13,756 nt of DNA from JAVBMV01 sp031552145 (GTDB lineage: Bacteria > Myxococcota > Myxococcia > Myxococcales > UBA5297): contig JAVBMV010000017.1 in NCBI GenBank assembly GCA_031552145.1, forward strand, positions 1 through 13,756, given 5' to 3'. The notes under the pieces were generated by a model that was not told the origin of the DNA, searched no databases, and saw only the letters and a list, made by a program, of their open reading frames with translations. The stretch's first letter is position 1; the number at the start of each line of letters is the position of its first letter. The position numbers and the translations under genes were made by a program. Shown here one piece after another: positions 12,262-13,756 of this stretch.

Positions 12262-13756
12262 GCAGTTTCGCGGCCAGCGTCGCGTCCTGCCCCGGGCCGA
12301 TCCCCGCGTGTGCGGGGAAGCCAGATTGAGTGAATGCAGCAACGGTCGACGGACAGGCCGATCCCCGCGTGTGCGGGGAAGCCCCGCCGCTGCGCCCGAA
12401 CAGCGTCGTCGCGAGAGGCCGATCCCCGCGTGTGCGGGGAAGCCTACTCCGTCAAAGGCAGGAACGTGGCCGACCCGGGCCGATCCCCGCGTGTGCGGGG
12501 AAGCCGAGGCGAGCATCCGCCGTTCGCCAACAGTGCGAGGCCGATCCCCGCGTGTGCGGGGAAGCCCGCGAGACGGAGGGGCGAGATCGTGACAAACCGG
12601 GCCGATCCCCGCGTGTGCGGGGAAGCCTCGTCAGCGATGATGTCACGCATGTGCAGAGTAGGCCGATCCCCGCGTGTGCGGGGAAGCCTTTATATTGTTG
12701 GTGGCCCTCGGGGGCAGTCTGGGCCGATCCCCGCGTGTGCGGGGAAGCCCTGGCCAGTCTCATCCAAGATCGGCTCACCATGGGCCGATCCCCGCGTGTG
12801 CGGGGAAGCCGATGCGGTCGGTGATGCGCGCGCCGTAGTCGCGGGCCGATCCCCGCGTGTGCGGGGAAGCCAACGAGTCGCGGAGGCGCTGGCGGTTGCC
12901 GTGGGGCCGATCCCCGCGTGTGCGGGGAAGCCTCGGGGATGTACTGGAAGCGGTCCCAGGTCGCCGGCCGATCCCCGCGTGTGCGGGGAAGCCCTATTGA
13001 GCCCGTCGAGGATCGACTTGAGCCCGGGCCGATCCCCGCGTGTGCGGGGAAGCCGCGTAGCGCGCCCTAAAGGCCTCGGTCGACAAGGGCCGATCCCCGC
13101 GTGTGCGGGGAAGCCCGGATCGATGCGCGGGAGGGCCGCGTGAGAGAGGGCCGATCCCCGCGTGTGCGGGGAAGCCTACGCCGGATCGAGCGCGAGGATC
13201 GCGAGCGCAGGCCGATCCCCGCGTGTGCGGGGAAGCCGGACCGCGTGGAAAGAGGGCACCCGTCAGCGAGGGCCGATCCCCGCGTGTGCGGGGAAGCCTG
13301 GCGAATGGCGAGCGGCTCGACGGGCCTCCGGGGCCGATCCCCGCGTGTGCGGGGAAGCCGCTCTTCCTCCCAAGAGCGGTCGCTTTGGCGAAGGCCGATC
13401 CCCGCGTGTGCGGGGAAGCCCTCTCCGACCTCCGCCCTCGCCACGCGCGGGAGGGCCGATCCCCGCGTGTGCGGGGAAGCCGATCACGGCCTGGACCGTG
13501 GCGCGAGCCCGGTAGGCCGATCCCCGCGTGTGCGGGGAAGCCCGCAGTTCGGGCAGGTCGGGAAGCAGGTCCGCGGGCCGATCCCCGCGTGTGCGGGGAA
13601 GCCATGGAAACGCCAAATGAACTGAAGCCATGCCCGGGCCGATCCCCGCGTGTGCGGGGAAGCCGCAATGGTGCTCTCCGTCTCGTCGTACTGGGGGGGC
13701 CGATCCCCGCGTGTGCGGGGAAGCCGGTCAGCTCCAGATCGTCATCGGGCACGTCG
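12234..13756 (-). CRISPR. Type I-E-like CRISPR array, 25 repeats, 24 full spacers, open at right edge
   Basis: Repeats of 28 bp start every 61 bp from 12234 to 13698 without exception, leaving 33-bp spacers; a 31-bp partial spacer follows the last. On the plus strand a repeat begins GGCCGAT, has the stem CCCCGC/GCGGGG around loop GTGT, and ends AAGCC. Its minus-strand form (GGCTTCCCCGCACACGCGGG at its start) aligns with known I-E repeats of the GTGTTCCCCGC type, so crRNAs should be read from the minus strand and the leader should lie to the right. Counting the variable 29th base gives the classic 29/32 I-E format. Repeats 2-25 are identical; repeat 1 differs at 12242 and 12258. No cas gene is in the window. 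Spacers show no match to other parts of this window. Confidence 0.98.

Noticed and set aside
12241..13752. Several long open frames on both strands across the array (repeating motifs such as ADPRVCGEA, RSPRVRGS, PIPACAGKP)
   Set aside because: The 61-bp period is 1 modulo 3, so the repeat is read in every frame in turn, and neither strand of the repeat contains a stop. These are translations of a CRISPR array, not proteins.

Overview
The window is GC-rich, densely coding, single-contig bacterial chromosome. The conserved xerD / scpA-scpB-rluB neighbourhood, long cysteine-rich lipoproteins (one with a CotH kinase-like domain, one with tandem DUF1566 domains) and Asp/Pro/Gly-rich lipoprotein linkers suggest a Myxococcota or other former deltaproteobacterium. 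This placement is an inference from gene style; no rRNA or other marker is present.

Layout. (1) 1-3551, minus strand: a chromosome-segregation operon read from a good sigma70-like promoter, scpA then scpB then rluB. RluB runs off the left edge through an arginine/proline-rich tail built of 57-bp tandem repeats. (2) 3580-4138, minus: a RelB/RelE-type toxin-antitoxin pair with a perfect 30-bp palindrome over the antitoxin ribosome binding site, lying between xerD and scpA. (3) 4170-5879, minus: an SCP2-domain protein, a coiled-coil protein and the tyrosine recombinase XerD, closely spaced as one unit, with an inverted repeat that covers the first ribosome binding site. (4) 5940-7982, minus: a CotH-domain lipoprotein. 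(5) 8119-9486, plus: an ECF sigma factor, a one-TM putative anti-sigma factor and a CpxP/CnrX-like periplasmic sensor, overlapping end to start. (6) 9503-11359, minus, convergent with the sensor: a lipoprotein of six cysteine modules plus two DUF1566 domains. (7) 11360-11816: a largely non-coding stretch holding a nested inverted repeat and a doubtful small ORF. (8) 11817-12011, plus: a 64-aa helix-turn-helix protein. (9) 12184-12233: a short direct-repeat stretch that looks like a solo insertion-sequence end. (10) 12234-13756: a type I-E-like CRISPR array, 25 repeats at an exact 61-bp period, continuing off the right edge. No cas genes are in the window.

How it works together. ScpA and ScpB are the kleisin and winged-helix partners of SMC, and XerD resolves chromosome dimers, so regions 1 and 3 are a chromosome-maintenance neighbourhood interrupted by a toxin-antitoxin module. 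Region 5 is a self-contained envelope or metal stress circuit. The CRISPR array reads as transcribed right to left: the repeat matches known I-E repeats on the minus strand and the only degenerate repeat is at the left. Leader and cas genes are therefore expected to the right of the window. The most informative signal is a strong pyrimidine bias at the 29th repeat position on the crRNA strand, which probably records the last base of the PAM.
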